Assembly (NCBI GenBank): GCA_025351645.1
Contig: JANXVN010000214.1
Span: forward strand, 1 to 42,767
Origin: Ferruginibacter sp.
GTDB lineage: Bacteria > Bacteroidota > Bacteroidia > Chitinophagales > Chitinophagaceae
Length of the DNA: 42,767 nucleotides
Direction: 5' to 3'
In this document: in pieces, positions 42,491 to 42,767 of the stretch
How the letters are laid out: every line of letters starts with the position of its first letter
Position numbering within the stretch: the stretch's first letter is position 1
Made by a program: the position numbers and the translations under genes
Notes under the pieces: model-generated
What the model was told of the DNA's origin: nothing
The model's database searches: none
Seen by the model: the letters and a program-made list of their open reading frames with translations, nothing else

Positions 42491-42767
42491 ATGAAAAAGA
42501 TTTTACTCCTTTCAATGGCAATTATTTTAATTAACGCTTTAGCCCAAGCCACTATCAGGCGCATTCAATACTCAGGCACACCGGTAACAGGTGTAGATTA
42601 CGCAAGTGGCGACTTGGCCGTAGCAGCATCTTCAGCAGGCGATACTATCATGGTTTTTTTATCAACTTATGATGGTTTTACTATTGATAAAAAACTCGTT
42701 ATTATTGGGCCCGGTAGCTTTAATTGGTCTGGCCTGGACGCAAACTTTAACCCAAACCTGCACGTTT
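42491..42767 (+). CDS. secreted protein, start only (possible beta-helix)
   Basis: The frame from the ATG at 42491 is open to the window edge (92 codons). It begins with a clean signal peptide (KKILLLSMAIILINALAQA) and continues TIRRIQYSGTPVTGVDYASG, then AGDTIMVFLSTYDGFTIDKK and LVIIGPGSFNW. This 'D-T-I ... Y-x-G-F-T-I-x-K-x-L-V-I-I-G' opening is common in Bacteroidota right-handed beta-helix surface proteins (inference). Whether it ends in a type IX sorting domain cannot be seen. Confidence 0.75.
   Translation, partial: MKKILLLSMAIILINALAQATIRRIQYSGTPVTGVDYASGDLAVAASSAGDTIMVFLSTYDGFTIDKKLVIIGPGSFNWSGLDANFNPNLHV

Noticed and set aside
1-42767. CRISPR array or rRNA operon
   Set aside because: No regularly spaced 25-40 bp repeats and no rRNA-like sequence were seen; the only RNA gene supported is tRNA-Ser.

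Overview
The window comes from a low-GC member of the Bacteroidota, most like the Chitinophagaceae. The pointers are gliding-motility genes gldF and gldG, a type IX secretion C-terminal sorting domain, a fused MurF-alanine racemase, a TonB-dependent receptor fragment, and several matches to the Bacteroidota -7 promoter box TAnnTTTG. No genus can be fixed from the sequence alone.

Layout. 1-1.7 kb: a TolC-type efflux gene running off the left edge, with a small secreted protein upstream. 2-6.6 kb: a DUF2279 protein, then a locus of two small membrane proteins, a winged-helix regulator, a COQ4-like protein and a large polytopic membrane protein (DUF4173/DUF4153 type). The same 17-bp palindrome stands just before two of the starts in this locus. 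6.6-12.5 kb: undecaprenol/diacylglycerol kinase, DUF1361, a 1134-residue propeller/barrel surface protein, an MBL hydrolase and methylmalonyl-CoA epimerase. 12.6-14.9 kb: iscS-iscU-iscA. 15.4-22.3 kb: gldF-gldG, TerC, murF-alr and lspA. 22.5-28.7 kb: a T9SS-exported protein, fumC and a GH29 fucosidase. 28.8-32.3 kb, all leftward: gltX, a B12-binding mutase subunit, a decayed antitoxin/nucleotidyltransferase pair, and enoyl-CoA hydratase. 32.4-35.4 kb: a lipoprotein, a polysaccharide deacetylase, tatD and tRNA-Ser(GGA).

From the tRNA to the right edge the character changes to a decayed accessory region. It holds palindromes and an iteron-like cluster, a DUF4143 ATPase, and an ORF made of the N-terminus of a TOTE-type primase joined in frame to a broken GH2 glycosidase. 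It also holds an alpha/beta hydrolase, a GC-rich structured repeat, a 91-bp MITE-like element with 18-bp terminal inverted repeats and a 10-bp target duplication, and a TonB-receptor C-terminal remnant. A new secreted protein begins at the right edge. A diverged second copy of the MITE lies at 33.4 kb.

How the genes fit together: the core genes serve Fe-S assembly, peptidoglycan and lipoprotein maturation, propionate/methylmalonyl-CoA metabolism and gliding. The candidate undescribed systems are the palindrome-regulated COQ4-like/membrane-protein locus and the MITE family. The TOTE-GH2 chimera is the clearest sign of genome rearrangement.
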